NCBI GenBank assembly: GCA_028288025.1 | Contig: JAQBOM010000035.1 | Span: 1 to 52,308, forward strand | Direction of reading: 5' to 3' | DNA from: Mucilaginibacter sp. | Lineage (GTDB): Bacteria > Bacteroidota > Bacteroidia > Sphingobacteriales > Sphingobacteriaceae | DNA length: 52,308 nt | Shown here: piece by piece, positions 32,753 through 42,463 of the stretch | Numbering within the stretch: position 1 is the first letter of the stretch | Layout: each line of letters begins with the position of its first letter | Made by a program: the position numbers and the translations under genes | The notes under the pieces: generated by a model | What the model was told of the DNA's origin: nothing | What the model saw: the letters and a program-made list of their open reading frames with translations, nothing else | Databases searched by the model: none

Positions 32753-34282
32753 ATGAAAAAACATTTACTTTCCCTCGCCGCGTTTTGCTGTTTTTCATCC
32801 GTTGTATTAGCCCAAATCGCGCCAAGCACAGCTACCCCGCCGAAAAACAGCCAGCCTGTATCGCGCGGCCGTACTTTGCAGGTGGATTCGGCTGTTGTTA
32901 CCAAACATAGGGTCACTATTAAAGGACAGCTCGTTCCCTACACCGCTACCGCGGGATGTATCCCTATATGGGATGAGGATGGCCGGCCTGTGGCAGGTGT
33001 ATTTTATACGTACTATGAAAGGGACGATGTGACCGACCGGGCCACCCGTCCCCTGGTGATCTCATTCAACGGCGGCCCCGGAACGCCATCGGTTTGGATG
33101 GAGATCGGTTATACCGGCCCGCGGCGGTTAAATACCGACAACGAAGGCTACCCGGTACAGCCTTACGGTACCGAAGATAATAAAAACTCGATCCTCGATG
33201 TGGCTGATATCGTTTACATCGATCCCGTAAATACGGGCTATTCACGGATAGTGAACAAAGACACGCCCGGCTCCAAATTCTTTGGCGTAAATGAGGACAT
33301 CAAATACCTGGCCGAGTGGATCAATACCTTTGTAACCCGCAAAAACCGCTGGGCGTCGCCAAAGTTCCTTATCGGCGAAAGCTATGGCACTACACGGGCG
33401 TCGGGACTGGCACTTGAGCTGCAGAATGCACAGTGGATGTATTTAAATGGTGTGATCCTAGTTTCCCCTACAGATTTAGGCATTGAGCGGAGCGGGCCGG
33501 TACAGGAAGCGCTGCGTCTTCCTTACTTTGCCGCGACCGCCTGGTACCATGGCCTGCTTGCGCCGGAATACCAGCAAAAAGATTTAACGGCCTTTTTGCC
33601 CGAGGTGGAAAATTTCACCATAAATGAGCTGATACCGGCCATGTCGCGCGGCGGGTTTATTGATGATGCCCAAAGGAATAACATTGCTGCAAAAATGGCG
33701 AAATACAGTGGCCTGTCACAGAAAGTGATATTAGCCAGCAACCTGGATGTTTCGTACGGCTTATTCTGGAAGGAGTTATTGCGGGATAAAGGATACACCG
33801 TTGGCCGCCTCGACTCGCGTTATAAAGGCATCGACCGGCAGGCTAATGGTTCCAACCCGGATTATAATGCCGAACTGACCTCGTGGCTGCATGAGTTTAC
33901 CCCGGCAATGAATATGTACCTGAGGAATGAGCTAAACTATAAAACTGATTTGAAATATAACATGTTCGGCAATGTTTTTCCATGGAACAATACAAACAAC
34001 CACACCGGCGAAAATCTGCGTGAAGCTATCGCCGAAAATCCTTACCTGCACCTGCTTATCCAGTCGGGCTATTATGATGGGGCCTGCGATTATTTTAATG
34101 CCAAATACAGCCTTTGGCAACTTGACCCAAGCGGTAAGCTAAAAGACCGTTTGAAATGGGAAGGCTACAAAAGCGGTCACATGCTGTATTTGCGGCAGGA
34201 AGACCTGGTAACCGCTACAGAAAACCTGAGAAAGTTTATAAGGGAATCGATTCCGAAACCGGGAACGGCTGCTAAGTACTAA
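32753..34282 (+). CDS. S10-family serine carboxypeptidase
   Basis: A 509-residue exported peptidase of family S10. The signal peptide (KKHLLSLAAFCCFSSVVLA) ends near Gln21. The catalytic triad is readable: Ser210 in FLIGESYGTTR, Asp442 in GYYDGACDYFNA and His476 in KSGHMLYLR. The oxyanion segment FNGGPGTPSVW lies at about 105-115 and DPVNTGYS before the Ser block. It removes C-terminal residues from peptides in the periplasm or outside the cell. It is divergent from the TonB receptor gene. Confidence 0.9.
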   Translation: MKKHLLSLAAFCCFSSVVLAQIAPSTATPPKNSQPVSRGRTLQVDSAVVTKHRVTIKGQLVPYTATAGCIPIWDEDGRPVAGVFYTYYERDDVTDRATRPLVISFNGGPGTPSVWMEIGYTGPRRLNTDNEGYPVQPYGTEDNKNSILDVADIVYIDPVNTGYSRIVNKDTPGSKFFGVNEDIKYLAEWINTFVTRKNRWASPKFLIGESYGTTRASGLALELQNAQWMYLNGVILVSPTDLGIERSGPVQEALRLPYFAATAWYHGLLAPEYQQKDLTAFLPEVENFTINELIPAMSRGGFIDDAQRNNIAAKMAKYSGLSQKVILASNLDVSYGLFWKELLRDKGYTVGRLDSRYKGIDRQANGSNPDYNAELTSWLHEFTPAMNMYLRNELNYKTDLKYNMFGNVFPWNNTNNHTGENLREAIAENPYLHLLIQSGYYDGACDYFNAKYSLWQLDPSGKLKDRLKWEGYKSGHMLYLRQEDLVTATENLRKFIRESIPKPGTAAKY

Positions 34283-34323
34283 GTCTGGAGTCGTAAGTCT
34301 TTAGTCCTGAGTTTTTAGTTTTA

Positions 34324-34331
34324 TATATTTG
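34324..34331 (+). promoter_or_regulatory. Promoter -7 box
   Basis: TATATTTG, 16 bases before the ATG at 34348. It follows AGTC-type words that close the S10 gene (34283-34318). Confidence 0.6.
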
Positions 34332-34347
34332 TATTAAAAAGGATATT

Positions 34348-34656
34348 ATGGAACCAATGACAACCGTTTCGGAAGTTATAGACCATCTTAAAAAAGAAGG
34401 CTATACCGTTGATTTCAACTTAAAGGCGAACTGCCTGGAATGCAGCGGCACTAGTTTACAAATACATCCGGAAGACTTTGTGATCGATAAACATTATCGT
34501 TTTGAAGGCCTCTCCGATCCGGCAGACGAGGCTGTTGTTTATGCCATATCTTCACCAAAACACGATCTAAAAGGCACTTTAGTTAATGGCTACGGTCCTT
34601 CAAGCGACCCGTTGACCGATAAAATGATCGCGGCGCTTAGGGAAAGACCGCTGTAA
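34348..34656 (+). CDS. Small conserved protein of unknown function
   Basis: A 102-residue cytoplasmic protein. The pattern TVSEVIDHLKKEGYTVDFNL, then CLECSGTSLQIHPEDFVIDKHYRFEG and DEAVVYAISSPKHDLKGTLVNGYG is conserved in Bacteroidota, where it is often labelled phosphoribosylpyrophosphate synthetase. The length and motifs do not support that label: there is no PRPP loop. It resembles a small alpha/beta sensor. It is monocistronic with its own promoter. Confidence 0.65.
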   Translation: MEPMTTVSEVIDHLKKEGYTVDFNLKANCLECSGTSLQIHPEDFVIDKHYRFEGLSDPADEAVVYAISSPKHDLKGTLVNGYGPSSDPLTDKMIAALRERPL

Positions 34657-34973
34657 GGTGGGTGTTCCAGGTGTTCATCTCTCAAAAATTGGAACACCTC
34701 TCTGGATAAGAACTATTCGTGTGGTGTCCGCATATTCCTTTAAACAGGTCATAATCCCTGTTATAACATACAATCTTAATTTTCGTAATCAATAGGTGCT
34801 GTTTTTATCTTGTGATGTGAATATTTTGACATACAATTAAAATTCTTCAAAATACATCCAACCAACGCATTCAGGCATGAATAAGATTCAAATGGCACAG
34901 TAAAGAAAAAGGAAACAGCATTCAAAAGAGCTGCGGGGCGGTTACTGGCACCTGCATTGCCTTATATGGGTTG
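34657..34973. other. Intergenic region with inverted repeat
   Basis: No gene seen. GGTGTTCCA (34661-34669) pairs with TGGAACACC (34690-34698), a word-type repeat acting perhaps as terminator. The remainder is unremarkable; no clear promoter for the AraC gene was found. Confidence 0.55.
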
Positions 34974-35516
34974 ATGAACCTTTTCATAAAAAACATGGTG
35001 TGCACCCGGTGCATAATGATAGTGGAAATTGAGTTGAAAAAACTTGGCCTCCATCATACATCAATTACCTTAGGAAAAGCGGAGGTCATAGAAATGATCT
35101 CTCCCGAACAGATCGAACAAATCAAAATAGCCCTTCTCCAATCCGGCTTAGAGTTGATCGAGAGCAAAAAAACCATCCTGATCGAAAAAATAAAAAATGT
35201 TGTTGTTGAGATGATCCATTATTCGGAGAACCAGCTGAAAACAAATTTTTCTGATTACCTGAGCTCAAAATTAAATTACGACTACACTTATCTCGCCAAC
35301 ATCTTTTCGGAAGAACAAGGCGTAACCATTGAGCACTTTATCATCGCTAACAAAATTCAGCGGGTAAAAGAACTTATGTATGGCAATGAATATAATCTTA
35401 CCGAAATCTCCTGGAAACTGAACTACAGCAGCGTAGCCCACTTATCTACCCAGTTTAAAAAGGTGACCGGTATTACTCCCTCCCGGTTTAAATCTCTTGA
35501 GTGCGAAGTTAACTAG
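34974..35516 (+). CDS. AraC-type regulator with N-terminal CxxC domain
   Basis: A 180-residue regulator in two parts. Residues 1-60 (NLFIKNMVCTRCIMIVEIEL, LGLHHTSITLGKAEV, SPEQIEQIKIALLQSGLELIE) have the beta-alpha-beta-beta-alpha-beta order and the CxxC site of heavy-metal-associated domains. Residues about 80-175 form an AraC DNA-binding domain (YDYTYLANIFSEEQGVTIEHF and ISWKLNYSSVAHLSTQFKKVTGITPSRF). Such a layout suggests a metal or redox sensing regulator; that is inference. I start at the ATG at 34974; a TTG stands just before it. No metal transporter lies next to it. Confidence 0.72.
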   Translation: MNLFIKNMVCTRCIMIVEIELKKLGLHHTSITLGKAEVIEMISPEQIEQIKIALLQSGLELIESKKTILIEKIKNVVVEMIHYSENQLKTNFSDYLSSKLNYDYTYLANIFSEEQGVTIEHFIIANKIQRVKELMYGNEYNLTEISWKLNYSSVAHLSTQFKKVTGITPSRFKSLECEVN

Positions 35517-35661
35517 CACCAGGAAATGTGTGAATCATATAACTTATTTCCAAAATTGTGTAACGTTTAGGGCGGCTGCCCAAGCTACGTTTGTACTGTG
35601 CTAAGCTCCGATCAATTCAGACTTCGGATATTAAAAAATAATTTGCCAAATCTCATCTATT

Positions 35662-37335
35662 ATGAAAAAAGAATTTACCTTAATTAAGAGTAGCGCTCCA
35701 TTGCATAAAAGCAGGAGCTACTCTAAACCATACCATACCATTTGGTATATGTTATTGCTCCTGTTCGTATTTGCGGCGGGATGTAAAAAAGACACCTTTC
35801 AGGGTGAAATACATGGTGTATGCCCTGTAGTTGCCACCGATCCGGCTGACAAAGCCGTGGATGTAGTGCTCGGCAAGGTTGTAACAGCCACCTTTAATAC
35901 GGCTATGAACGCTGCCACTATCAACTCAACCACCTTTACTATTAAGCAGGGATCAACTGCTGTAGCCGGTACTGTTGCGCCAACCACCAACAATGCAGTG
36001 TTTACATTTACACCAGCTGCGCCACTTTTGCCTTTTACAGTTTATACAGGCACCATTACCACAGGCGCTACCGATACTTTACGTACGGCACTGGTAAACG
36101 ACTATGTGTGGACCTTTACTACCATCCCGCAATTAACTTTAACGTCAAGTCCGGTTGGTGGCGGAACTACTACCGGCGCGGGCTTATTCGCCCAGGGTTC
36201 ATCGGTTACCGTTACCGCTACGCCAGCTGTTGGTTTTACGTTTGTCAACTGGACAAACGGAGTTACCGTTGCCTCCACAACGGCAAGCTATACGTTTAAC
36301 ATGGCCGGGAATATGGCATTGGTTGCAAACTTTGCACCCATAGTTAGATTTACCGTTGCAACATCTTCAAATCCCGCAGCAGGCGGAACAACAACCGGTG
36401 CTGGCTCCTATAATTCAGGATCCTCGGTTACAACAACGGCTACACCAAACGCCGGATATAATTTTACCAGTTGGACTGAAGGTGGAGTCGTAGTATCTAC
36501 GAATTCAAGCTATACGTTCAACATACTTGCCAACAGAACACTGTCGGCCAATTTTGCTGCGATAGTAGCCCCGGGTCCGCCACCTGTTTTGGGTAACAAC
36601 TTCTCGCTATTCGGAGCTTTCGGAGGCAGTGCGGGAATAACCAACCAGGGAATAAATACAGTAATTAATAATGGTGCGATCGGTACTACCGCCGCTGCCA
36701 CTTTAATTACCGGGTTCCATGACGGCTTAACAGGTGATGTTTATACAGAAACACCACTTAACATCGGGCTCGTAACAGGAGGTATATATTCTGCTCCTCC
36801 GTTCCCGGGCACTGCGCCTAAGTTTGCCGTTGCAACCCAGGCGCTTGTAGAGGCCAACGCGTTTTATATCAGCATATCGCCGGCTAACAAACCAGGTGGT
36901 ACCGATCCGGGCGCTGGCCAATTAGGGGGCTTAACATTAGCACCTGGCGTTTATAAATCGGCAAGCGGTAGTTTTGCGATTACCAACCCGGTTAAAATTG
37001 CAACCGGCGACCTTGTCCTTGATGCCAAGGGCGATCCGAACGCCGTATGGATATTCCAGGCACCAACCTCTTTAACAGTAGGTATTGCCGGGCCGACAGG
37101 TGCGCGCAGCGTATCGCTGATAAACGGAGCCCAGGCTAAAAATGTATTCTGGTACGTTGGCAGTGCAGCTACAATTAACGCAGCCGGTGGAGGTGTTATG
37201 GTCGGAACAATTATGTCTTCGGCAGGGATCACATTCTCGACTGCCGGAAACGCTGCTCAAACGGTATTGAATGGCCGGGCTATTTCGCTTGTGGCATCAG
37301 TTACAATGGTAAACACAACAATTAACACACAATAG
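35662..37335 (+). CDS. DUF3494 ice-binding-like surface lipoprotein
   Basis: A 557-residue cell-surface protein. A late lipobox puts Cys41 (FVFAAGCKK) at the mature end, after an unusually long basic leader. An SbsA-type Ig-like domain follows (about 50-152, VVATDPADKAVDVVLGKVV). Then come two repeats of about 70 residues of the divergent InlB B-repeat kind (SSPVGGGTTTGAG... and SSNPAAGGTTTGAG...). The last 250 residues are a DUF3494 ice-binding-type beta-helix (FSLFGAFGGSAGITNQG, GDLVLDAKGDPNAVWIFQAP, NVFWYVGSAATI, GTIMSSAGITFSTA). Family members bind ice or act as adhesins; which applies is unknown. Confidence 0.83.
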   Translation: MKKEFTLIKSSAPLHKSRSYSKPYHTIWYMLLLLFVFAAGCKKDTFQGEIHGVCPVVATDPADKAVDVVLGKVVTATFNTAMNAATINSTTFTIKQGSTAVAGTVAPTTNNAVFTFTPAAPLLPFTVYTGTITTGATDTLRTALVNDYVWTFTTIPQLTLTSSPVGGGTTTGAGLFAQGSSVTVTATPAVGFTFVNWTNGVTVASTTASYTFNMAGNMALVANFAPIVRFTVATSSNPAAGGTTTGAGSYNSGSSVTTTATPNAGYNFTSWTEGGVVVSTNSSYTFNILANRTLSANFAAIVAPGPPPVLGNNFSLFGAFGGSAGITNQGINTVINNGAIGTTAAATLITGFHDGLTGDVYTETPLNIGLVTGGIYSAPPFPGTAPKFAVATQALVEANAFYISISPANKPGGTDPGAGQLGGLTLAPGVYKSASGSFAITNPVKIATGDLVLDAKGDPNAVWIFQAPTSLTVGIAGPTGARSVSLINGAQAKNVFWYVGSAATINAAGGGVMVGTIMSSAGITFSTAGNAAQTVLNGRAISLVASVTMVNTTINTQ

Positions 37336-37353
37336 ATAAAGCTTGATAAATAT

Positions 37354-37381
37354 AATCATGCGCCCTCCGGGGCGCATGATT
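37354..37381. terminator. Terminator-like hairpin
   Basis: AATCATGCGCCC (37354-37365) pairs exactly with GGGCGCATGATT (37370-37381), 4-nt loop, short T end. It closes the DUF3494 gene. Confidence 0.7.
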
Positions 37382-37426
37382 TAAAAGAGCTAATCAATCA
37401 AAAAATTAATTTTAAAATGAAACCTT

Positions 37427-39373
37427 ATGTTACTTTCAAATAAAATAAAAACGTTTGTCATCAGTTTTTTGATGATAATAATTGCGCTGACTAAAGTTCA
37501 GGCACAAACGACCCAGCCCATTTGGTGGTTCGGTTTTTCAGGCGCGGCCAACTTAAACTTCTATGACGGAACAACTCAGCGGCTAACTAATTCGCTTATC
37601 GTTCCAACTGCTTTTCATAAAGGGACCGGTGTAAAGCCCTATGGCTCCATCCTGGTGGAATATCGCCCGGTGAAAACCTGGGGAATTATGCTGAATGCGG
37701 CATACGATGCGAGAGGCGCAAAATTTGATAACGTTGAAGCGCCATGCAACTGCCCGGCAACGTTTAAAACGGATATCAGTTATATTGCCATTGAACCAAG
37801 CTTACGTTTGGGTTTTAACAAGTCGAGCCTATACTTCTTTGCAGGGCCCCGCGTAGCTTTTAATGTTGCTAAAGATTTTAATTATACCCAATTCAAACAA
37901 CCAAACACCACCGGCGAATTAAGCGCCATGCATAGCACTATCGTTTCGGGCCAGGTAGGTGCGGGATTCGATATTATGCTTTCAGCGGCTAACAACCCGT
38001 CAAAGGTTACTCTTTCACCATTTGCTTCCTTCCATCCTTATTTTGGTCAGGAACCAAGGACTATTGAAAGCATGTCTTTAACAACGGTTAGGATAGGTGT
38101 TGCCCTTAAATTTGGCAAAGGCCATAAAGTTATGGCAAAAGAACAACCGGTTGCAGTTGTAGTAGTTCCTGTCGCGGCACACGAATTTGCTTTAATTGTG
38201 CATGAGCCTAAGAAAACGCTGGTAAAACTTGAGGTAAGTGAAACGGTACCATTGCTTAGCGCTGTATTTTTTGATACAGGATCTGCCAGCATACCCGCCA
38301 GGTACACATTGCTAACGAAAGATCAGGCAAACGGATTTAAAGAAGACCAATTACAAAACAAACAATCCGAGGGCATAAACAGCCGTTCTGCCGGACAGTT
38401 AACTGTATATCGTAACATCCTGAATATTGTGGGTGATCGCATGCGGTCAAATCCGGGTTCTACAATAACATTGAACGGAGCCTCATCCAAAGGGCCTAAG
38501 GAGGCAAAAGAATTCGCAGAATCAATAAAATATTACCTTGTAAATGTATTTGGAATTAGCGGTTCAAGAATTGCCACCCGCGGACGTTTTATGCCGGAGC
38601 CCCCGTCAGAACATCCGGGCGGTACCAAAGAACTTGGCATGCTTCGCGCCGAGGACCGCAGGGTTGATATTGTAACCACCTCGCACGAATTATTATCCGA
38701 AGTAGGCGGCGGTATGATGAAGTCGGTTCACATGACCGATACTCAATCCGACCCGCGTGATAGCCAGGTCATCTTTAGTGTTGATTCAGCAAAACAATTG
38801 ATGAAATCGTGGTCGATCGACGTTGCCGATGAAAGAGGAGCTGTTCAGCATTATGGCCCTTTTACAAGTAATGAAGAAGGCGTCCAGGAATCTTCCATTT
38901 TAGGGGCAAACCAGGAAGGCAACTACAAAGTAACCATGCACGGCGAAACAAATAACGGCACGTTGGTTAAAAAGGAGAGCACGCTCCACCTTGTGCGCCA
39001 GAACGAAGTGATTGAAAAGGGTTTCCGTTACAGTATCGTATTCGGTTTTGATAAATCAACGACTATCGCGTCTTACAACAGGTTTTTAACCAACGTTGTA
39101 ACGCCTTTGATTGCTGATGGTTCAACGGTTACTATTCATGGCCACACTGATATAATCGGTGGCGAAGAATACAATCAAAAACTATCGGAAAGCCGCGCCC
39201 GCGAAACACAACGGATCATTGAAACTGCATTAGCTAGCGCAGGCAGGACTAATGTAAAATTCAATACTTCCGGTTACGGAAAAGATCCTGGCCACGCGCC
39301 GTTTGAAAACAATCTTCCCGAAGAACGTTTTTATAACCGTACGGTTATTATCGACATAGTGCCAGTTAAGTAA
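37427..39373 (+). CDS. OmpA-family protein with two OmpA-like domains
   Basis: A 648-residue outer membrane protein. A signal peptide ends at VQAQ (about 27). A beta-barrel-like part (about 28-225) has IWWFGFSGAANLNFYDG and SLRLGFNKSSLYFFAGPRVAFN. Two OmpA-C-like peptidoglycan-binding domains follow: a divergent one (about 280-425, VFFDTGSASIP ... LRAEDRRVDIV) and a canonical one (about 540-645, IVFGFDKSTTIASYNRFL, IHGHTDIIGGEEYNQKLSES, FYNRTVIID). They are joined by a sandwich domain. It probably anchors the outer membrane to the cell wall. It may form a unit with the DUF3494 protein gene upstream, although a hairpin lies between. Confidence 0.82.
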   Translation: MLLSNKIKTFVISFLMIIIALTKVQAQTTQPIWWFGFSGAANLNFYDGTTQRLTNSLIVPTAFHKGTGVKPYGSILVEYRPVKTWGIMLNAAYDARGAKFDNVEAPCNCPATFKTDISYIAIEPSLRLGFNKSSLYFFAGPRVAFNVAKDFNYTQFKQPNTTGELSAMHSTIVSGQVGAGFDIMLSAANNPSKVTLSPFASFHPYFGQEPRTIESMSLTTVRIGVALKFGKGHKVMAKEQPVAVVVVPVAAHEFALIVHEPKKTLVKLEVSETVPLLSAVFFDTGSASIPARYTLLTKDQANGFKEDQLQNKQSEGINSRSAGQLTVYRNILNIVGDRMRSNPGSTITLNGASSKGPKEAKEFAESIKYYLVNVFGISGSRIATRGRFMPEPPSEHPGGTKELGMLRAEDRRVDIVTTSHELLSEVGGGMMKSVHMTDTQSDPRDSQVIFSVDSAKQLMKSWSIDVADERGAVQHYGPFTSNEEGVQESSILGANQEGNYKVTMHGETNNGTLVKKESTLHLVRQNEVIEKGFRYSIVFGFDKSTTIASYNRFLTNVVTPLIADGSTVTIHGHTDIIGGEEYNQKLSESRARETQRIIETALASAGRTNVKFNTSGYGKDPGHAPFENNLPEERFYNRTVIIDIVPVK

Positions 39374-39430
39374 AATTTAATAGACAGCTTACGTTGTGAG
39401 TTTCAACGTAACATCCTAAAAAGCGTATAA

Positions 39431-39458
39431 GTCCCTGAGCAATCAGGGGCTTTTTTTT
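39431..39458 (+). terminator. Intrinsic terminator
   Basis: GTCCCTGA (39431-39438) pairs with TCAGGGGC (39443-39450; one T-G pair), followed by eight T residues. It ends the OmpA gene. Confidence 0.85.
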
Positions 39459-39552
39459 ATTCTGTATAGGCCTATAATTATGCGAGTTGTCGTTGTTGTG
39501 TATATTTAATATTACTTTAGTTTTATAAACTTAATGGCCGGTTTATCATCCC

Positions 39553-42447
39553 ATGAGACCAACTTTGCCGCAACCGAAATCTGTATACCTGTCAGCGCGC
39601 TGCTTAGGCTGCATTAGCCTCATATCGATCGTGCTGGCTTACAACTCTAAAACATTCGCTCAATCGGCAGGTTTTAAGAGCCAATTATTAAAGTTAACAA
39701 CCGCAACTCTTAATCTTTCAGACACACAGCCACGAGAAAAGCTTTACCTGCAGTTCGACAAACCCTACTATGCTGTTGGCGATACCATTTGGTTTAAAAC
39801 GTACCTGTTTAATGCAGCGTATTTAACAGCTACCGATAAAAGCAATATCATGTACATTGATATTGCAAATGACACCAACAAGGTTATCAAACAATACAAG
39901 TTGCCTGTACAGCACGGATTAAGCTGGGGCAATATCAGCCTGGACGAGAAGGACTTTGCCCCAGGCACCTATGTTATCCGTGCTTATACCAACTGGATGC
40001 GCAACTTTGGGGAAGATTATTTTTTTTACAAGCGCTTTTATGTGGGCAGCGCTGATGAAAACAACCTGCTGGTAACTACAAGGTTCAGCACAGCTGCTAT
40101 AAACGGCACGCCATCAGTATCCGCTAAGCTGCTTTTCAGCAGTATGGACAAAGTACCTTATGCCGTTGAGCCTTTAACGCTGCAGGTAATGAACGGGAAT
40201 AAACATCTGTATAAACAAAAGCTTCAGACCGGCGTAGACGGCGTGCTCGATGTTAATTTTCCTATTCCTCCAAAATCATCAAACCTTACCATTGTTGTTG
40301 AAAATGCGCAAAAAAATAAAAAAGCGGTTATCCCCGTTGTTTTAAACCGTCCTGAAAATACGGATATGCAGTTTTTACCGGAAGGCGGCAGCCTGGTTGC
40401 CGGGTTACCTGCACGTGTCGGTTTTAAGGCAATCAATGAGGATGGTAAAGGAGCAGATATTTTGGGTATTATTACCGATCATAACCAGCAAAAGGTTATT
40501 GAGTTTAAATCTCTGCACAATGGGATGGGCAGCTTTGATATGACTGTCAAAGAAGGAGAAACATACACCGCCAAGGTTGCCCTGCCGGGCGGGAAGATAA
40601 AAGAATATCCATTGCCGGCTGTAAAAAATACAGGCATGGCTTTAAAGATCAGGAACACATTGGAAGGCGATTCTATTGAGGTCTTTGTAACAGCTACCAA
40701 CAATATTATTCAATCCGGGGGCAGCTACTTTTTAATTGGAAAAGCACGCGGCATCGTATGCTATGCAGCCATTTTCAATTTTCATGACGTCAACTACATT
40801 AAAAAGAAAATCGCCAAAAATTTATTTCCCTCCGGCATCACGCATTTCACAATCATGACGCCCGGATATCAGCCCTTAAATGAACGGCTGGTTTATATCG
40901 ATCATCATGATAACTTAAAGATTCAGATGATAACAGATGAGCCTGATTACCATTCCAGGGACAGCGTCGCATTAAAAATAAAGGTAACCGATAATACAGG
41001 CAAGCCCGTTGCTGGCAACTTTTCGCTGGCTGTTACTGACGATACGCAAGTAAAAACCGATACATTAAAAGAAAACCTTGTTTCACGGATGCTGCTCACA
41101 TCCGATTTAAAGGGATATATTGAGGAACCCGGGTATTACTTTTCATCGATAAATAAAGATAAATGGACAGCCCTGGATAATTTACTCCTTACACAGGGGT
41201 GGGTAGGATACGACTGGCGGCAAGTGCTGAAACCGCCAGCAATCACTTACTGGCCCGAGCATGAATTTACGGTAAAAGGGCGGGTGACGAATGTTTTTAA
41301 TAAACCTGTTAAGGGGACTGATATATTACTATTCTCAAAATCGCCGTCAATATTAATGGATACGGTTACGGATAAAGAGGGAAGATTTCTTTTTCATCAG
41401 TTTCCGCGAGCTGATACACCGCTATTTGTACTAAAGGCAGTTAATAAAAACGGCAAAAGCTTTAACGTCGGCATTGCTGTTGATGAAATAAAGCCGCCTG
41501 ATCTTATAAAACCGGCCGGGCTATTGACAGACCCGTGGTATGTAAACAGCGACACTACCCTGCTTAACTACGCCAAACGCAGCGCAGCGGCAAAACAGCT
41601 GGCAAACTTTCCCGCTGGCGGGCATATATTGAACGAAGTAAAAATTAGGGCGAAGAAGATCATTAAAGACTCAAAAAACTTAAATGGCCCCGGTAATGCA
41701 GATTTGGTATTAGATGAAAAAGATATGGAAGCAGCGGGAAAGAAAACGTGGCTGCAATTGTTTGAGGAAAAAATTAAAGGTTTCAGGGTAGGCGATGTTG
41801 GAAAAGAATGGTTGATGATACAGGATATCAAACCCCCGATATACATTAATCCTGGCACGGTCGTGGCCAGAACTCACGAATGGTATTTTGTAAATAATAA
41901 ACCTGTTAAATTTTTTGTAGATGGGCTATCCGTAACAGAACTATGTCCAACTTCCCTTCAACTTGTTTTTACTTACTCAGAAGCATTTAATGATATAACA
42001 AACTACCTCAATGCCAGTTCGGCTGAAGATATTAAAGGAATTGAGTTAAATTTTTCAACCAAATACAGCTCCGCTTATATTCCGGTAGAATTTGTACTAG
42101 AAAACATAACCGGGAATGATGTCGCCTCTATCGAAATTACAACCCGTTCGGGCCACGGCCCTATAATTCGTAATACGCCCGGCATGTATCTTTATAAACC
42201 TTTACCACTGAGCTGGCCTAAACAATTTTACAAACCAAAATACAAGGTAAAAGATACTGAAAAGCACTTGCCGGATTTACGCTCAACCGTCGACTGGGAG
42301 TCAAATATAGTAACCGATGCTAATGGCGAGGCAAAAGTGTGGTTTTATGCTGCTGATAAACCATCGACCTATACATTAATAATGGAAGGCACGGATATGA
42401 ATGGCAGCCTGGGATACAAGCGGCAAAAAATAACCGTCAGCAAATAA
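39553..42447 (+). CDS. MG2-domain (macroglobulin-like) exported protein
   Basis: A 964-residue exported protein with a signal peptide near residues 18-37 (LISIVLAYNSKTFAQSAG). The MG2 domain of alpha-2-macroglobulin type lies at about 60-170 (REKLYLQFDKPYYAVGDTIW and DFAPGTYVIRAYTNWMRNFG). Further beta-sandwich domains follow, one of them carboxypeptidase-regulatory-like (FTVKGRVTNVFNKPVKGTDI, about 574-625), then a plug-like segment and a closing MG-like domain (TDANGEAKVWFYAADKPSTY). No thioester CxEQ motif and no barrel are present. Such proteins are common in Bacteroidota and often called TonB receptor plug proteins; the role is unknown. Confidence 0.75.
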   Translation: MRPTLPQPKSVYLSARCLGCISLISIVLAYNSKTFAQSAGFKSQLLKLTTATLNLSDTQPREKLYLQFDKPYYAVGDTIWFKTYLFNAAYLTATDKSNIMYIDIANDTNKVIKQYKLPVQHGLSWGNISLDEKDFAPGTYVIRAYTNWMRNFGEDYFFYKRFYVGSADENNLLVTTRFSTAAINGTPSVSAKLLFSSMDKVPYAVEPLTLQVMNGNKHLYKQKLQTGVDGVLDVNFPIPPKSSNLTIVVENAQKNKKAVIPVVLNRPENTDMQFLPEGGSLVAGLPARVGFKAINEDGKGADILGIITDHNQQKVIEFKSLHNGMGSFDMTVKEGETYTAKVALPGGKIKEYPLPAVKNTGMALKIRNTLEGDSIEVFVTATNNIIQSGGSYFLIGKARGIVCYAAIFNFHDVNYIKKKIAKNLFPSGITHFTIMTPGYQPLNERLVYIDHHDNLKIQMITDEPDYHSRDSVALKIKVTDNTGKPVAGNFSLAVTDDTQVKTDTLKENLVSRMLLTSDLKGYIEEPGYYFSSINKDKWTALDNLLLTQGWVGYDWRQVLKPPAITYWPEHEFTVKGRVTNVFNKPVKGTDILLFSKSPSILMDTVTDKEGRFLFHQFPRADTPLFVLKAVNKNGKSFNVGIAVDEIKPPDLIKPAGLLTDPWYVNSDTTLLNYAKRSAAAKQLANFPAGGHILNEVKIRAKKIIKDSKNLNGPGNADLVLDEKDMEAAGKKTWLQLFEEKIKGFRVGDVGKEWLMIQDIKPPIYINPGTVVARTHEWYFVNNKPVKFFVDGLSVTELCPTSLQLVFTYSEAFNDITNYLNASSAEDIKGIELNFSTKYSSAYIPVEFVLENITGNDVASIEITTRSGHGPIIRNTPGMYLYKPLPLSWPKQFYKPKYKVKDTEKHLPDLRSTVDWESNIVTDANGEAKVWFYAADKPSTYTLIMEGTDMNGSLGYKRQKITVSK

Positions 42448-42463
42448 ATCGCGGGAAACTGTA

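Noticed and set aside
34348..34656. Phosphoribosylpyrophosphate synthetase
   Set aside because: The label is common for this small family, but at 102 residues it lacks the PRPP-binding loop and catalytic parts.
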